This document shows, piece after piece, positions 7,920 to 17,483 of a stretch of DNA of 64,000 bases. Origin of the DNA: SKLM01 sp964542755 (GTDB lineage Bacteria > Chloroflexota > Anaerolineae > B4-G1); assembly GCA_964542755.1 (NCBI GenBank), contig CAZIWL010000006.1, positions 1 through 64,000 on the forward strand. The letters are read 5' to 3'. Under the pieces are notes generated by a model. The model was not told the origin of the DNA, made no database searches, and was given only the letters and a program-made list of their open reading frames with translations. The stretch's first letter is position 1, and each line of letters starts with the position of its first letter. A program made the position numbers and the translations under genes.

Positions 7920-9167
7920 CTACCCCTCAAACCGCCCGATTACCAGGCACGCGTTCTGCCCGCCCAGCCCAAAAGAGTTCGACAGCGCCACGCGCACCTC
8001 CGCCTCGCGAGATCCCTCAGGAACGTAATCCAGATCGCACGCCGGATCCGGCGTCTCAAGATTGATCGTCGGATGGATCACCCCTTCCTCGATCGTCTTC
8101 AAGCACACGGCTGCCTCGATGGCGCCTGCCCCACCCATGGCGTGACCAATCATCGATTTCGTAGAGCTGATGGGGACCTCGTACGCCCGTGCTCCAAACA
8201 CCCGCTTGATCGCCTTCGTCTCCACAGCGTCGTTGATCGGCGTGCCGGTGCCGTGGGCGTTCAGGTAGTCCACATCGTCGGCCGTCACCCGGGCATCCTC
8301 CAGTGCGCGGGTCATGGCCCGCACGGCGCCATCGCCCTCCGGATGCGGCTGCGCCACGTGGTAGGCGTCCGACGACGACGCGTGCCCCAGTATCTCGCCG
8401 CGGATCGTCGCTCCCCTGGCCCTAGCGTGCTCCAGCGACTCGAGGACGAGCAAGGCGCATCCCTCGCTGTAGACAAAGCCGTCCCTCTCTCTGTCAAACG
8501 GACGGCTGGCCTTCTTCGGTTCGTCGTTCCGTGTCGAGAGTGCCCGCATCGCGCAGAAGCTGCTGACGGGGGTGAAGTGTATCAGCGCCTCCACGCCGCC
8601 GCACAGCATCGCGTCGGCGGCTCCGAGGCGAATTAGGTCGGCTGCCTCGCCGATGGCCTGGGTGCCTGAGGCGCACGCCGCCACCTCCGTGCCGATCGGC
8701 CCCATCGCGCCGGCGAGACAACTGACGTGATGAGAGGGCATATTCAGCAGCATCTGGATGGGGCTGAAGGGGTTCACCCGCCCCCAGCCCCGCGCGCGAT
8801 GATCGTCGATGACCTCGACGCTCAGCTCGAAGCCTCCAATGGCCGTTCCCATGATGACCCCGACCCGGTCGCCGTCCGCCACCGGGAGCTCCATGGCCGC
8901 GTCTGCCAGCGCTGCTTGAGCCGTTGCGATACTGACCTGGGAGCAGCGCGCCATGCGTCGCGCCTCTTTCCGGTCCATGTAGTCGTGCGGGTTGAAGCCT
9001 TTGATCTCTCCGGCGATTCGTGACTGAGCCCCTGAGGCGTCGAACTGCGTGATGGTCGTGATGCCGGAACGACCAGCCAGAAGCCCTTCCCAAGTCTTGT
9101 CCAGCGTGAGCGCCAGGGGCGTCATGGCGCCTGCTCCGGTGATAACGACGCGTTTTCTTGGTGTCAT
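7920..9167 (-). CDS. fabF: Beta-ketoacyl-ACP synthase II (FabF family)
   Basis: The 415-residue enzyme condenses malonyl-ACP with acyl-ACP in fatty-acid elongation. Family landmarks are VVITGAGAMTPL at the N-terminus, the active-site Cys in ACASGTQ (about residue 164), and the catalytic histidines in NAHGTGTP (about 304) and MIGHAMGGAGA (about 341). ATG 9167 is chosen because the conserved N-terminus begins there and GGAGAGG lies upstream; a further 54 codons are open upstream but unrelated. It stands alone rather than in a fab operon, so a role in a specialised lipid or polyketide pathway cannot be excluded. A promoter lies at 9248-9276. Confidence 0.92.
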   Translation of the reverse strand: MTPRKRVVITGAGAMTPLALTLDKTWEGLLAGRSGITTITQFDASGAQSRIAGEIKGFNPHDYMDRKEARRMARCSQVSIATAQAALADAAMELPVADGDRVGVIMGTAIGGFELSVEVIDDHRARGWGRVNPFSPIQMLLNMPSHHVSCLAGAMGPIGTEVAACASGTQAIGEAADLIRLGAADAMLCGGVEALIHFTPVSSFCAMRALSTRNDEPKKASRPFDRERDGFVYSEGCALLVLESLEHARARGATIRGEILGHASSSDAYHVAQPHPEGDGAVRAMTRALEDARVTADDVDYLNAHGTGTPINDAVETKAIKRVFGARAYEVPISSTKSMIGHAMGGAGAIEAAVCLKTIEEGVIHPTINLETPDPACDLDYVPEGSREAEVRVALSNSFGLGGQNACLVIGRFEG

Positions 9168-9247
9168 GGTCCTCTCCTCATGGGTCCTGCAGGGGCGAGT
9201 TCTGGTCGCCTTCCCTGTCCAGTAGCCGTGGTGGTGGTCTCGCAGGC

Positions 9248-9276
9248 AGTATAATGGTCTTGGCAATACAGAGCAA
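9248..9276 (-). promoter_or_regulatory. Sigma70-type promoter for fabF
   Basis: On the minus strand TTGCTC and TATACT are separated by 17 bases. Initiation near 9241 would give a leader of roughly 75 bases. The remaining stretch 9277-9606 carries no gene that I can support. Confidence 0.55.
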
Positions 9277-9606
9277 GTGTACGATGCGAGACCACCTCCG
9301 GTCCAAGAACAGGCGTTGTCGGCCGGCATATCGATTGGCAGACAGAGGAAAGACGGAGACTTGTGCGGAGAGCGTTTGCATGTTACGCTTGCGCGTCGTA
9401 CGGGCTAGGGTGGTATCGTCGGCTTACCTTGGGTGCGTGAGCGTCATTGGCCCAAGGCGACGGTGTCAGGTGTCTGCCCGACTGACGTGTGATCCGTATC
9501 GCCGAAGCGCCGGGCGTGGCGGTCCCGGTTCCAGCAATTATCGTGGACTGCAGATGCTCGCGCCGATTCTGACGCCATCCGCGGCGTTGCCGAAGAGAGG
9601 ATATCT

Positions 9607-10704
9607 ATGAGCCAGCCGTTTATCAAACTGACGCGGGGAGTCCCCCCGGATGAGAGCTTCCCTATCGACCAACTGCAGACCTGTGCGGAGTACGTCCTGC
9701 TGGTGCACGGGTATCAGGTACTGCAGTACGGCAAGGCGCACGGCTATATGGGCCTGCGCGAGATCATCGCGGACGAAAAAGGTGTTGATCCGGGCCGTGT
9801 GATTGTCGGACAGGGATCTTTGCAGCTCCAGGATCTCTGTGCCCGCATGGTCGTAAACCCCGGCGATCCCGTCTACGTCGAGGAGCCGACCTACGACCGA
9901 GCCCTGACCATCTTCCGCCGCGCGGGGGCCCGGGTCGTGGGCTTCGATCTGGAGCGGGATGGCGTCGACGTGGAAGCCATGGCATCGCGCCTTGATGGGG
10001 GGGAGAATCCCGTTCTCTTCTACGTGATCCCCGATTTTCAGAACCCGAGTGGAACGCTCCTCTCCGCGGAAAAACGACAGCGAATTGCGGAGCTGGCGCG
10101 CACGCATGATTTCTGGATCATCGAGGACGTTCCTTATCGCCAGCTCCGCTATCGGGGCGAGGAGCTCCCATCGCTCCTGAACCTGGCCCCCGACCACGTG
10201 CTCCAGATGTCCTCCTACAGCAAGCTCATCAGCCCCGGGCTGCGCGTCGGGTACGTGATCGTTCCGCAGTTGTTGGTCGATTCCCTGGCGAAGATGGCTG
10301 AGGACACGTACATCAACGCCAGCTATCTCAACCAGGCCATCGTGGCTGACTTCATGCGTCGGGGCTGGCTGGAGCCCCAGATCGAGCAGATCAAAGGGAT
10401 CTACGAACCACGTCTGTACACGACGTTGAGCGCTCTCGAGGAGCATATGACAGACCTGGCCACGTGGCAGAAGCCCGACGGCGGGTTCTTCGTTGGGGTG
10501 ACTCTGAATGAGGACGTGGACACGGACGACCTGCTGCGGCGCGCCGGAGAGGAGAACCTGGGGCTGACGGATGGGCGCGGATTCTTCGTCGACCGTGTCA
10601 AGGGGAGCTGTTTCGTTCGCCTGCCGTTCTGTGCATTGACAGCGCAGCAGATCGAGGAGGGTGTGGGCCGCCTGGCTGAGGTGGTCCGCAGCCTGGGCCG
10701 CTAG
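9607..10704 (+). CDS. PLP-dependent aminotransferase, class I/II
   Basis: This 365-residue fold-type I enzyme resembles the 2-aminoadipate/aromatic aminotransferases related to MocR C-terminal domains. The phosphate-binding GQGSLQLQDL, the aspartate/tyrosine region EDVPYRQLRY, the Schiff-base lysine in SSYSKLISPGLRVGY (K206) and the C-terminal FVRLPFCAL arginine motif are all present. It lacks the N-terminal GntR domain of MocR regulators. ATG 9607 follows GAGAGGATATCT. The substrate cannot be read from sequence. It lies upstream of a decayed dehydrogenase on the same strand, possibly a former operon partner. Confidence 0.85.
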   Translation: MSQPFIKLTRGVPPDESFPIDQLQTCAEYVLLVHGYQVLQYGKAHGYMGLREIIADEKGVDPGRVIVGQGSLQLQDLCARMVVNPGDPVYVEEPTYDRALTIFRRAGARVVGFDLERDGVDVEAMASRLDGGENPVLFYVIPDFQNPSGTLLSAEKRQRIAELARTHDFWIIEDVPYRQLRYRGEELPSLLNLAPDHVLQMSSYSKLISPGLRVGYVIVPQLLVDSLAKMAEDTYINASYLNQAIVADFMRRGWLEPQIEQIKGIYEPRLYTTLSALEEHMTDLATWQKPDGGFFVGVTLNEDVDTDDLLRRAGEENLGLTDGRGFFVDRVKGSCFVRLPFCALTAQQIEEGVGRLAEVVRSLGR

Positions 10705-10780
10705 GAGACGGTCGTCGACGACGGCCGTGACGGAAGGGCAGCTCAGACCGGCTGGTCGTGGTAGGAGGGGATGGAAGAGG

Positions 10781-11294
10781 GTAGAGGGCGTACAACGGGC
10801 ACTCGTGGTTGGTGGCGGGACGATGGGCCAGGAGATCGCCCTGCGGTGCGCGATGCACGGCTTCGACGTCTCACTCCACGACGTATCAGTTGAGGCGTTG
10901 GAGGTGGCACGGAATCGGCAGTCGGCTGTTCCGGAGGGATTCGCCCGACACATTGGACCTATCGCGATAGTGCTGCGGAAGGAGAGTCACGGCTACGTTT
11001 TCAACGCTATGTGGAATGCCCTCAAGAGCGCGTCGCTCGAGCTAGCGGTCAATGGCGTAGGTGGAGGACGTCGACCGGGCGTGGATAAGCGCGATGAAGA
11101 CGGAGATAGGGCCCCTCGGCGTTCTCGACGGTGTGGGGCTGGAGACGGCGCTTGACATCACCCACCATTGGGCTGAATCTCTTGGCAATCCGCGACTGGA
11201 GAAAAACGCGGCCGTCCTGCGGGCGTACGTCGAGGAGGGACGGCTGGGCACAAAGACGGGCGCGGGATTCTACAGTAATCCGGAACCGGCGTAG
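10781..11294 (+). pseudogene. Decayed 3-hydroxyacyl-CoA dehydrogenase
   Basis: One frame carries the N-terminal Rossmann motif ALVVGGGTMGQEIALR and then, after only about 25 residues, jumps to the end of the NAD domain (VLRKESHGYVFNAMWNAL). That implies loss of roughly 110-130 residues of the domain. A frameshift near 11060 moves the C-terminal domain (EDVDRAWISAMKTEIGPLGV ... TKTGAGFYSNPEPA) to another frame ending at 11294. No convincing start codon precedes the motif. An intact family member is about 280 residues. 11295-11592 holds no gene I can support. Confidence 0.8.
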
Positions 11295-11592
11295 TGGCAG
11301 CCGGGTTTCCTCGAAGGGGAAGAGCCGCGGACCGACTGATCCCATCTAGTGTGTCACGGTCCAGGACCAGGCACGTTTGGAGCTCCAGCATGTTGGACGG
11401 GGCGTCCGCCGAAGGGCCTGATTGTTTCGTTAGTGGGCGGTGGAACCAGGCGCAGTCCATGTCGATGGTGAGTGAGGTCTGAGCGGTTCGAGCCTAGACG
11501 GAGAGGCTGGGGGGCTGGACTGCGGCACGCCCTCGATCCGGGTGGCCTGACTCGTTCGCCGTCGGCACGGCTCTTGGTCGGCGGGCCCTCGC

Positions 11593-13056
11593 CTACCGGC
11601 GTTCGTAGTTGGGCGCCTCCTTGGTGATGACGACGTCGTGGGGGTGGCTCTCCTGGAGACCCGCGGAGGTGATGCGGACGAAGCGACCGTGCGTGTGGAG
11701 CTCCTCCAGCGTGCGGCACCCGCAGTAGCCCATGCCAGAGCGGAGACCGCCCACCAGTTGGTGGAGCAGGTCGCTGAGCGGCCCTTTGTACGGGACCATG
11801 CCCTCAATACCCTCGGGGACGGGCTTTCGCGCGTCGGCCTGGAAATAGCGGTCGGCGGTCTCGCCCTTCATCGCTCCCATCGACCCCATACCTCGGTAGG
11901 CCTTGTAGGTCCTGCCTTCGTAGAGAATCCTTTCGCCCGGACTCTCCTTCGTCCCCGCGAAGAGGCTGCCGATCATCACCGCGTCCGCCCCCGCGGCGAT
12001 GGCCTTGGCGATGTCTCCCGAGTACTTGATCCCACCGTCGGCGATGACGGGCACGCCGTGCGGCTCGGCAGCGGCGGCGCACTCGGTGACAGCCGTGACC
12101 TGGGGCATACCGGCCCCCGTGACGACCCGGGTGGTACAGATGGATCCGGGACCTACACCGACCTTTATGGCGTCGGCGCCCCGTTCGATCAAGGCCTTCG
12201 CACCCTCGGCGGTCACCACATTGCCGGCGACAATGTCGGTCCGCGGAAACCGTTCCCGTAGGTTCTCCAAAGCCCGCAAGACGCCGTGGGAGTGCCCGTG
12301 AGCCGAGTCGATGCAGAGGACATCGACCTCCGCCTCGACGAGGGCCTGGGCGCGGTCCATCATGCTCTCGCCCGTGCCGACAGCAGCTCCCACACGCAGC
12401 CGCCCCAGGTCGTCCTCGGAGGTGTTGGGATGCTCGATGCGCTTCAGGATGTCCTTGACCGTGATGAGGCCCTTCAGGGCGTAGTCGTCGTCGACGACCA
12501 GGAGCTTCTCGATACGATGGCGGTGCAGGATTCGCCGTGCCTCCTCGAGCGTCGTGTCCACAGGCACGGTGATGAGATCGTCTTTGGTCATCAGCTCGCG
12601 AATGGGGCGTTCAAGGTCGTCCTCAAAACGGAGATCGCGATTCGTCAGGATGCCCACCAGGGAGCCATCCCTCTCAGTAACGGGAATACCCGAGATGTGA
12701 TAGCGGGCCATCACGTCGAGGGCGTCCCGGATGGGTCGGTCCGGGGGGAGGGTAATCGGGTCGACGATCATCCCGCTCTGAGACCGCTTCACGGTCTTGA
12801 CCATATCGACCTGTCTCTGGATCGACATATTCCGGTGCAGAATCCCCACGCCGCCCTCGCGGGCCATGGCCACGGCAAGGCGGGTCTCTGTGACGGTGTC
12901 CATGGCGGCGCTGATGATGGGACAGTTGAGGGGGATGTTTCTGGTCAGATGGGTTTGCACGTCGGTGTCTCGCGGTACGACGGTGGACTCCGCGGGGACC
13001 AGTAGGACGTCGTCGAACGTCAGGGCCTCGGCCCCATACTTTTCATCCCAGTTCAC
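11593..13056 (-). CDS. guaB: Inosine-5'-monophosphate dehydrogenase
   Basis: This 487-residue enzyme oxidises IMP to XMP with NAD, the committed step of guanine nucleotide synthesis. The TIM barrel is interrupted by two CBS domains (about residues 95-205). The active-site loop GVGPGSICTTRVV contains the catalytic Cys (C307), followed by the GGI and GSLFAGT phosphate-binding segments, the YRGMGSMGAM flap and the C-terminal GG(L/M)RSGMGYCG region. The start is a GTG at 13056 with AAAGGAGG 5 bases upstream. A promoter at 13136-13163 serves it. No guaA is adjacent. Confidence 0.96.
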   Translation of the reverse strand: MNWDEKYGAEALTFDDVLLVPAESTVVPRDTDVQTHLTRNIPLNCPIISAAMDTVTETRLAVAMAREGGVGILHRNMSIQRQVDMVKTVKRSQSGMIVDPITLPPDRPIRDALDVMARYHISGIPVTERDGSLVGILTNRDLRFEDDLERPIRELMTKDDLITVPVDTTLEEARRILHRHRIEKLLVVDDDYALKGLITVKDILKRIEHPNTSEDDLGRLRVGAAVGTGESMMDRAQALVEAEVDVLCIDSAHGHSHGVLRALENLRERFPRTDIVAGNVVTAEGAKALIERGADAIKVGVGPGSICTTRVVTGAGMPQVTAVTECAAAAEPHGVPVIADGGIKYSGDIAKAIAAGADAVMIGSLFAGTKESPGERILYEGRTYKAYRGMGSMGAMKGETADRYFQADARKPVPEGIEGMVPYKGPLSDLLHQLVGGLRSGMGYCGCRTLEELHTHGRFVRITSAGLQESHPHDVVITKEAPNYERR

Positions 13057-13135
13057 AATCGCCTCCTTTGCGTGGCGGGCCGGATGGGCAGAGCACGCCT
13101 ACCGTCCCCGCACGCACTCCGCTCAAGCATAGGCT

Positions 13136-13163
13136 ATTCTACACCTGTGGCTGCCTATGGCAA
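13136..13163 (-). promoter_or_regulatory. Sigma70-type promoter for guaB
   Basis: On the minus strand TTGCCA and TAGAAT are separated by 16 bases, leaving a leader of about 73 bases before the guaB GTG. Confidence 0.6.
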
Positions 13164-13195
13164 ACCGAGGGTCGCGCCGGGCGTTCGGTGGATCT

Positions 13196-13224
13196 TTGTG
13201 CGGCCTGGAGGCATGGGCTATAAT
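13196..13224 (+). promoter_or_regulatory. Sigma70-type promoter for the small membrane-protein gene
   Basis: TTGTGC and a perfect TATAAT are separated by 17 bases. It is divergent from the guaB promoter and would start transcription near 13231. Confidence 0.65.
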
Positions 13225-13304
13225 CTCGTGGGCGACCCCTTGGCGCCTGCGCAACAGCGGGTTCCAAGAGAGCGGTGTCGTCTACAGACGAACTGACGGG
13301 TGGA

Positions 13305-13547
13305 ATGGACTTGTTGAGCGATATTCTCGGCTGGGTCGGCGCGACTTTGCTCCTTGGGGCCTATGTCCTGGTCTCATCAAAGCGGCTCGAGGGAGATTCC
13401 CTGGCCTATCAGCTTCTGAATCTTGCCGGGAGTGCCCTCCTGATCGTCAACTCGGCTCATTACGGTGCGTACCCGTCGGTGGGGGTGAACGTGGTCTGGA
13501 TTGGCATCGCTGTGTTCACCATCGCGCGCGTGATGCGGAGGACGTGA
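13305..13547 (+). CDS. Small three-helix membrane protein (CBU_0592-like)
   Basis: The 80-residue product consists of three hydrophobic helices: WVGATLLLGAYVL, a second around LLNLAGSALLIVNS, and a third VGVNVVWIGIAVFTIARV. Between the first two comes SSKRLEGDSLAYQLLN. This layout resembles small membrane proteins annotated as CBU_0592-like, whose function is unknown. ATG 13305 places the first helix near the N-terminus; an in-frame GTG at 13275 is the alternative. The TATAAT promoter at 13196-13224 reads into it. Confidence 0.7.
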   Translation: MDLLSDILGWVGATLLLGAYVLVSSKRLEGDSLAYQLLNLAGSALLIVNSAHYGAYPSVGVNVVWIGIAVFTIARVMRRT

Positions 13548-13878
13548 GGGCCGCTGGTTTTCTGTTCGGCGCAGGGGGGCATTGGCCATAGCCGCTCGCT
13601 CGGGCTGCAAGCTGGCAGAGCCGTGAACTCGGGAGAGCTATCGGGAGTTGGTAGAGGAGGGGTATGACGCCCGGCGGACCGCTGGGAGGAGATCCGTCCT
13701 CTGATGGGCCACTGGGGTTGTCTTGTGGCGGGGATGGAGCTTGCCCGGGGACTCGGCGCGGCGGTGACCGGCGGGGCTGTCCTCTGTCTGCTTATGGGGA
13801 GTTAGTCGCGCGACTGCGCCGCGGAGTCGTGCTGCTTCGATTACGCGGAGAGTATTGGACGGAGTAACGGAGGCACGC
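13548..13878. other. Gap without a supportable gene
   Basis: Short open stretches exist (for example 13664-13867 on the plus strand), but their composition is just biased GC-rich sequence without a recognisable motif or ribosome binding site. The last bases hold the ribosome binding site ACGGAGG (13867-13873) of the next gene. Confidence 0.5.
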
Positions 13879-14448
13879 TTGAGCGGTATCGACAAGCCTC
13901 ACGGAACGGAACTCGGGTGGGAGCGGTTGGAGACGGGCTATCCCTTCGACTATCACATGTTCCGTGTCCGAAAGGACCTGGTGCGATGGCCGGACGGTCA
14001 CGTGGGTCCGTACGCCTACGTGGAAGGCGTCGGCGCTGTCTGGGTGGTACCCGTCACGCCGGAGGGCGATGTGATTCTGATCCGGCAGTTTCGGTACACC
14101 ATGGACGCGTGGTGTTGGGAGGTTCCAGCCGGTGGATTCCACGATTTCGACGGCACTCCACTCGAGCTGGCGCGTCAGGAGCTTGAGGAGGAGGTGGGGG
14201 GGACGAGTAGTGACTGGCACTATGTCGGCTCCTTCCGGCCGGGCAACAGCATCATCGATGAGACGTGCCACATTGTGCTGGCGCGGGATGTGCGCCTGAA
14301 TCGAACGCCGCACCGGGAGGCCGGGGAGCTGATCGAAGTGCACACTGTGCCGGCGTCAAAGGCGGTGCAGATGGCTAGACGGGGCGACATTGCGGATGGT
14401 CACAGCGCTCTGGCCCTACTCCGCTGTGAGCTCCTGATTCTGGACTAG
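13879..14448 (+). CDS. Nudix hydrolase, ADP-ribose pyrophosphatase type
   Basis: The 189-residue protein contains a Nudix box at about residues 85-107 (GGFHDF...ARQELEEEVGG), in which the usual Arg of REUxEExG is Gln. The upstream ILIRQFRYTMDAWCWEVPAGG is typical of ADP-ribose pyrophosphatases (NudF-like), which hydrolyse ADP-ribose to AMP and ribose 5-phosphate. TTG 13879 is chosen because ACGGAGG lies 5 bases upstream; an earlier TTG at 13855 has no such site. It is followed by a hydrolase and a second Nudix gene on the same strand. Confidence 0.87.
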   Translation: MSGIDKPHGTELGWERLETGYPFDYHMFRVRKDLVRWPDGHVGPYAYVEGVGAVWVVPVTPEGDVILIRQFRYTMDAWCWEVPAGGFHDFDGTPLELARQELEEEVGGTSSDWHYVGSFRPGNSIIDETCHIVLARDVRLNRTPHREAGELIEVHTVPASKAVQMARRGDIADGHSALALLRCELLILD

Positions 14449-14478
14449 CGGTGGAACGATAGAATTGGAGGGATGATG

Positions 14479-15243
14479 ATGGCTCGATCATCCGGCGTTG
14501 AACCGACACCGTTTTTCCTGCCCGGTAGCTCGACAGGTTTGCTCCTGATTCACGGTTTCACCGGCTCACCCGCGGAGATGCGGCTGGTAGGAGACTATCT
14601 CAATGAGCGGGATCTTACGATCTCGGCGCCGCTGCTCCCAGGGCACGGGACGACGGTTGAGGCGATGAATCGCTGTCGGTGGCAGGACTGGACCGGCCAC
14701 GCCGAGCAGGCCTATGAGGAACTGACGTCGCGCTGTGAGAGGGTGTTTGTCGGGGGTCTCTCCATGGGTTCCCTCATTGCCATTAATCTGGCGGCGCAGC
14801 ACCAACCCGATGGCGCGATCCTGTACTCTCCAGCGCTGCAGGTGGCCAGTCCGCTCATCCATCTCGCCCCGCTTTTCAAGTATGTCGTCCACAAGGTGGC
14901 CAAGTCGGGGCAGAGCGACATGACGGATCCGGCGGCGGATCGGCGTGCCTGGAGCTATGCGGCGTACCCCACGTCTGCAGCGCATGAGTTGCTGAAGCTG
15001 ATCGGGCGGTGCAAAGAGCTCCTGCCGCGCGTCACGTGTCCGCTTCTCGCGTTCCACAGCACGGGGGACAGCATGATCAGAGCGGAAGGCGCTCGGCGCG
15101 TCGTCGAGGGCGCCGGGTCGGAGGAGACGGAACTCGTCACGCTCCACAACTCGGGACACGTGCTCACCGTCGATAGTGAGTGGAGGATGGTGGCCGCCAA
15201 GACGTACGATTTCGTGCAGAGCCACGCGGAAGTCGGGGCGTAG
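14479..15243 (+). CDS. Alpha/beta hydrolase (carboxylesterase/monoglyceride lipase type)
   Basis: This 254-residue serine hydrolase has the oxyanion region LLIHGFTGSPAEM, nucleophile elbow GLSMGS (S95), acid HSTGDSM (D197) and histidine NSGHVLTVD (H227). The LLPGHGTT stretch and the spacing of the triad match Est30-like carboxylesterases and monoacylglycerol lipases. Three ATG codons occur in tandem at 14473, 14476 and 14479; the third is best spaced from GGAGG. There is no signal peptide, so the enzyme is probably cytoplasmic. The physiological ester is unknown. Confidence 0.87.
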   Translation: MARSSGVEPTPFFLPGSSTGLLLIHGFTGSPAEMRLVGDYLNERDLTISAPLLPGHGTTVEAMNRCRWQDWTGHAEQAYEELTSRCERVFVGGLSMGSLIAINLAAQHQPDGAILYSPALQVASPLIHLAPLFKYVVHKVAKSGQSDMTDPAADRRAWSYAAYPTSAAHELLKLIGRCKELLPRVTCPLLAFHSTGDSMIRAEGARRVVEGAGSEETELVTLHNSGHVLTVDSEWRMVAAKTYDFVQSHAEVGA

Positions 15244-15245
15244 TC

Positions 15246-15926
15246 TTGCCGGATCTCCTTGCCTTGCTTCCGGAGCTGGCGAGCGTGTCTCATCCTCTGC
15301 TGGATGGGCAGCGTATCGTCGTGATCGGCGTATCGGCCGTGCTTCGTGACGAACAGGCCTTCCTTTTCGAGGTGACACGACCGCGGCATTGGGGACGGAC
15401 GGAAGATGGGAACCCGATTGTGGGTGTCGGAGGGATCGGCGGGAGAATCGAGCCGGGCGAAGATGCTCTGGCGTGCCTACGACGAGAAGTGCGCGAGGAA
15501 ATCGCCGCAGACTTCTGTCTGGAGCCATCTCGGTGCACGGCCCTCATCCGCAACGGCGAAGTGGAAGGCTCGCTGGACGTACCAGCCGGAACGGGCGGGC
15601 GTGTCCCCTATATGATCAATCTGCTGCCTCCCCAGATCCAGAGATCTGAGCAACCGGACCATGTTGCCATCGTCACCTTCCGCGGTCTCGTGCGCGGTCG
15701 GATCCGGCCGGCCGACCTCTTCGGGTTGATGAGCGTCGAGTGGTCGTCGTTGTCGGCGTTCTTCGCGCGGGATGAGTGGACGCTTGACGACTTGCAGGCA
15801 CTGAGGGGCGTCCGCTTCAATGTGGCCGACGATCTACCGCACGGTTCCCTGCTGCACCCCACTCTGACAGGGCGGGCCTTTCAGACGCTCGTGCGGCATG
15901 GACTGGCTGCGCCGCTGCAGGACTAA
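15246..15926 (+). CDS. Nudix hydrolase domain protein
   Basis: The 226-residue product carries a Nudix box, GGRIEPGEDALACLRREVREEIAADF split over residues about 57-82, with the REVREE catalytic core intact. The rest of the protein does not identify a substrate. The start is a TTG at 15246, two bases after the stop of the hydrolase gene, so translation is probably coupled; the ribosome binding site is weak. The C-terminal half (about 120-226) does not match a domain I know. The following 15927-16144 is empty apart from the end of the convergent gene. Confidence 0.75.
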   Translation: MPDLLALLPELASVSHPLLDGQRIVVIGVSAVLRDEQAFLFEVTRPRHWGRTEDGNPIVGVGGIGGRIEPGEDALACLRREVREEIAADFCLEPSRCTALIRNGEVEGSLDVPAGTGGRVPYMINLLPPQIQRSEQPDHVAIVTFRGLVRGRIRPADLFGLMSVEWSSLSAFFARDEWTLDDLQALRGVRFNVADDLPHGSLLHPTLTGRAFQTLVRHGLAAPLQD

Positions 15927-16144
15927 CCATCCGTCCCGCTCTTCGCGGATCCACTGAGTCCGGGAGGCTGGCATAGGAGCCCACGAATCGCCCCGACCGG
16001 CGAACCGTTTGGCTGCGCAAGTGGCCGTGTACTTCAGGGGCTCTCCAGCGTCAGCTTCGTGAGCGATGTTCCCAAGCTGTTCGTCGGTTGGCAGTCACTC
16101 GGTGCAGGCCTGTAGAAGGCGCTGATGCGTGGCGGACCAGGGTT

Positions 16145-17482
16145 CTAATGGCTGCGACTGACCAAGGGCAGATGGACGTACTCTGCCCATACCTCGTCCG
16201 CGCCAAGGTCAGGCCTACCCACAGGGCGGCACTCGCTGTCTACGTCAGTTGTGACCCCGATGTCCACGCCCTTGTCCATGGCGGCCGAGCCGAAGGTGAG
16301 GTGATAGCCGTCGGCGGCAAACGCCGGCTCGCCGCTGTGATCGTTGGCGTGGCTGACGTTGCCGCTCATAGTAAGGACGTTGGCGTGCCACAGCGTACTG
16401 TCGAGCGTCGCCGTGTTCCCTGCCGTCACCGTGATGCCTGCCTGGTGGCCAGTTATGATGGTATTGGTCAGCGCCACGCTGCTGTAAGATCCAGACCAAT
16501 GGTCGATGTGAACCCCACTTCCGTCACCCCCATGGTTTCGGGTCATCGTGGTGTGCAGTAACCGCGGCGAGGAAGCTCGCACGTGCATCCCGCTGCCGGT
16601 GCGTTTGGCTTGATTGCCAGCTACGACGTTGTTGATCAATGCGGCATCGCTCTGGTACAGGAACAGCCCGCCACCGTGCCAACCAGCGGTGTTGGAGATG
16701 ACGATGTTGCCGCTGAGGGCAGCGCTGTCGCTGAAGTACAGGAACACGCCACCTCCATTGTAGTTGGAGGTATTGGCGGTCACGATGTTCCTGTTGAGCG
16801 TGGCATCGCTGTGGTGTAGGAGTATGCCGCCGCCGCCGCTCGCCATGTTGGACATGACGACGTTAGCGTTGAGCGTGGCGTCGCTGTCGTACAGGTATAA
16901 TCCGCCGCCTATGTCGTCTGTAGTCATGTTGGCTGTGCTGCTATAGATCAGGCAGTTGCTGATCGTGGCGGCCGCTTCGAAAACGTACACCCCCCCGCCG
17001 GCATTTCCCCAGTACCAGCCTCCCAGCCCCGTGGCGTCGCCACGGGAGATGTGCAACCCCTCTACGGTAGCGGTGATGGCGCCGGTGATGACTAGCACCC
17101 GCCCCATCTCTTGGGCATCCAGCTTGGTTGGCTGGGTAATGGGATAGGGCGTGATCCAGTTGGTGGCGGTGTAGCCACCCTGGATGGTGACCGTTTTGCT
17201 GATGTAGACCACCTGGGTGACACCGCCGCGCGCGTGCATATCGGTGTAGGTTCCCTGGCTTACCTTGATCACATCGCCGGGCTGGGCAGCGTCTACAGCT
17301 GCTTGGATGAAGGTATGGGGACATCCGACAGCGCAGACGCGGAGCTCGTCCGCCGAGGTGGCTGCAGCCACTTGGATGACGCCCGCATGGAGAAGACCGC
17401 TCAGGGCTGCGAGGGCGAAGCTGGCGATGAGAAAGCTCCCGGTACCAATCATGCAACGTCTGAGGTACAGTTTGGCCTCCAT
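16145..17482 (-). CDS. Secreted right-handed beta-helix repeat protein
   Basis: This 445-residue protein has an N-terminal signal segment (about 10-45, SFLIASFALAALSGLLHAGV) and then AAQPGDVIKVSQGTYTD, the classic opening of pectate-lyase-like beta-helix proteins. Later coils repeat a pattern such as GGGLYLYDSDATLNANVV with about 25-residue spacing (about 170-340). It ends HLPLVSRSH, like other exported proteins in this window. ATG 17482 sits one base after the stop of the upstream protease gene (TGA-C-ATG), suggesting coupling; GTG 17494 is an alternative. No catalytic residues can be assigned; it may be a surface glycan-binding or structural protein. Confidence 0.82.
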   Translation of the reverse strand: MEAKLYLRRCMIGTGSFLIASFALAALSGLLHAGVIQVAAATSADELRVCAVGCPHTFIQAAVDAAQPGDVIKVSQGTYTDMHARGGVTQVVYISKTVTIQGGYTATNWITPYPITQPTKLDAQEMGRVLVITGAITATVEGLHISRGDATGLGGWYWGNAGGGVYVFEAAATISNCLIYSSTANMTTDDIGGGLYLYDSDATLNANVVMSNMASGGGGILLHHSDATLNRNIVTANTSNYNGGGVFLYFSDSAALSGNIVISNTAGWHGGGLFLYQSDAALINNVVAGNQAKRTGSGMHVRASSPRLLHTTMTRNHGGDGSGVHIDHWSGSYSSVALTNTIITGHQAGITVTAGNTATLDSTLWHANVLTMSGNVSHANDHSGEPAFAADGYHLTFGSAAMDKGVDIGVTTDVDSECRPVGRPDLGADEVWAEYVHLPLVSRSH

Positions 17483-17483
17483 G

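Noticed and set aside
13664..13867. 67-residue plus-strand frame between the membrane protein and the Nudix gene
   Set aside because: Gly/Pro/Arg-biased, no motif; it overlaps the ribosome binding site region of the next gene.
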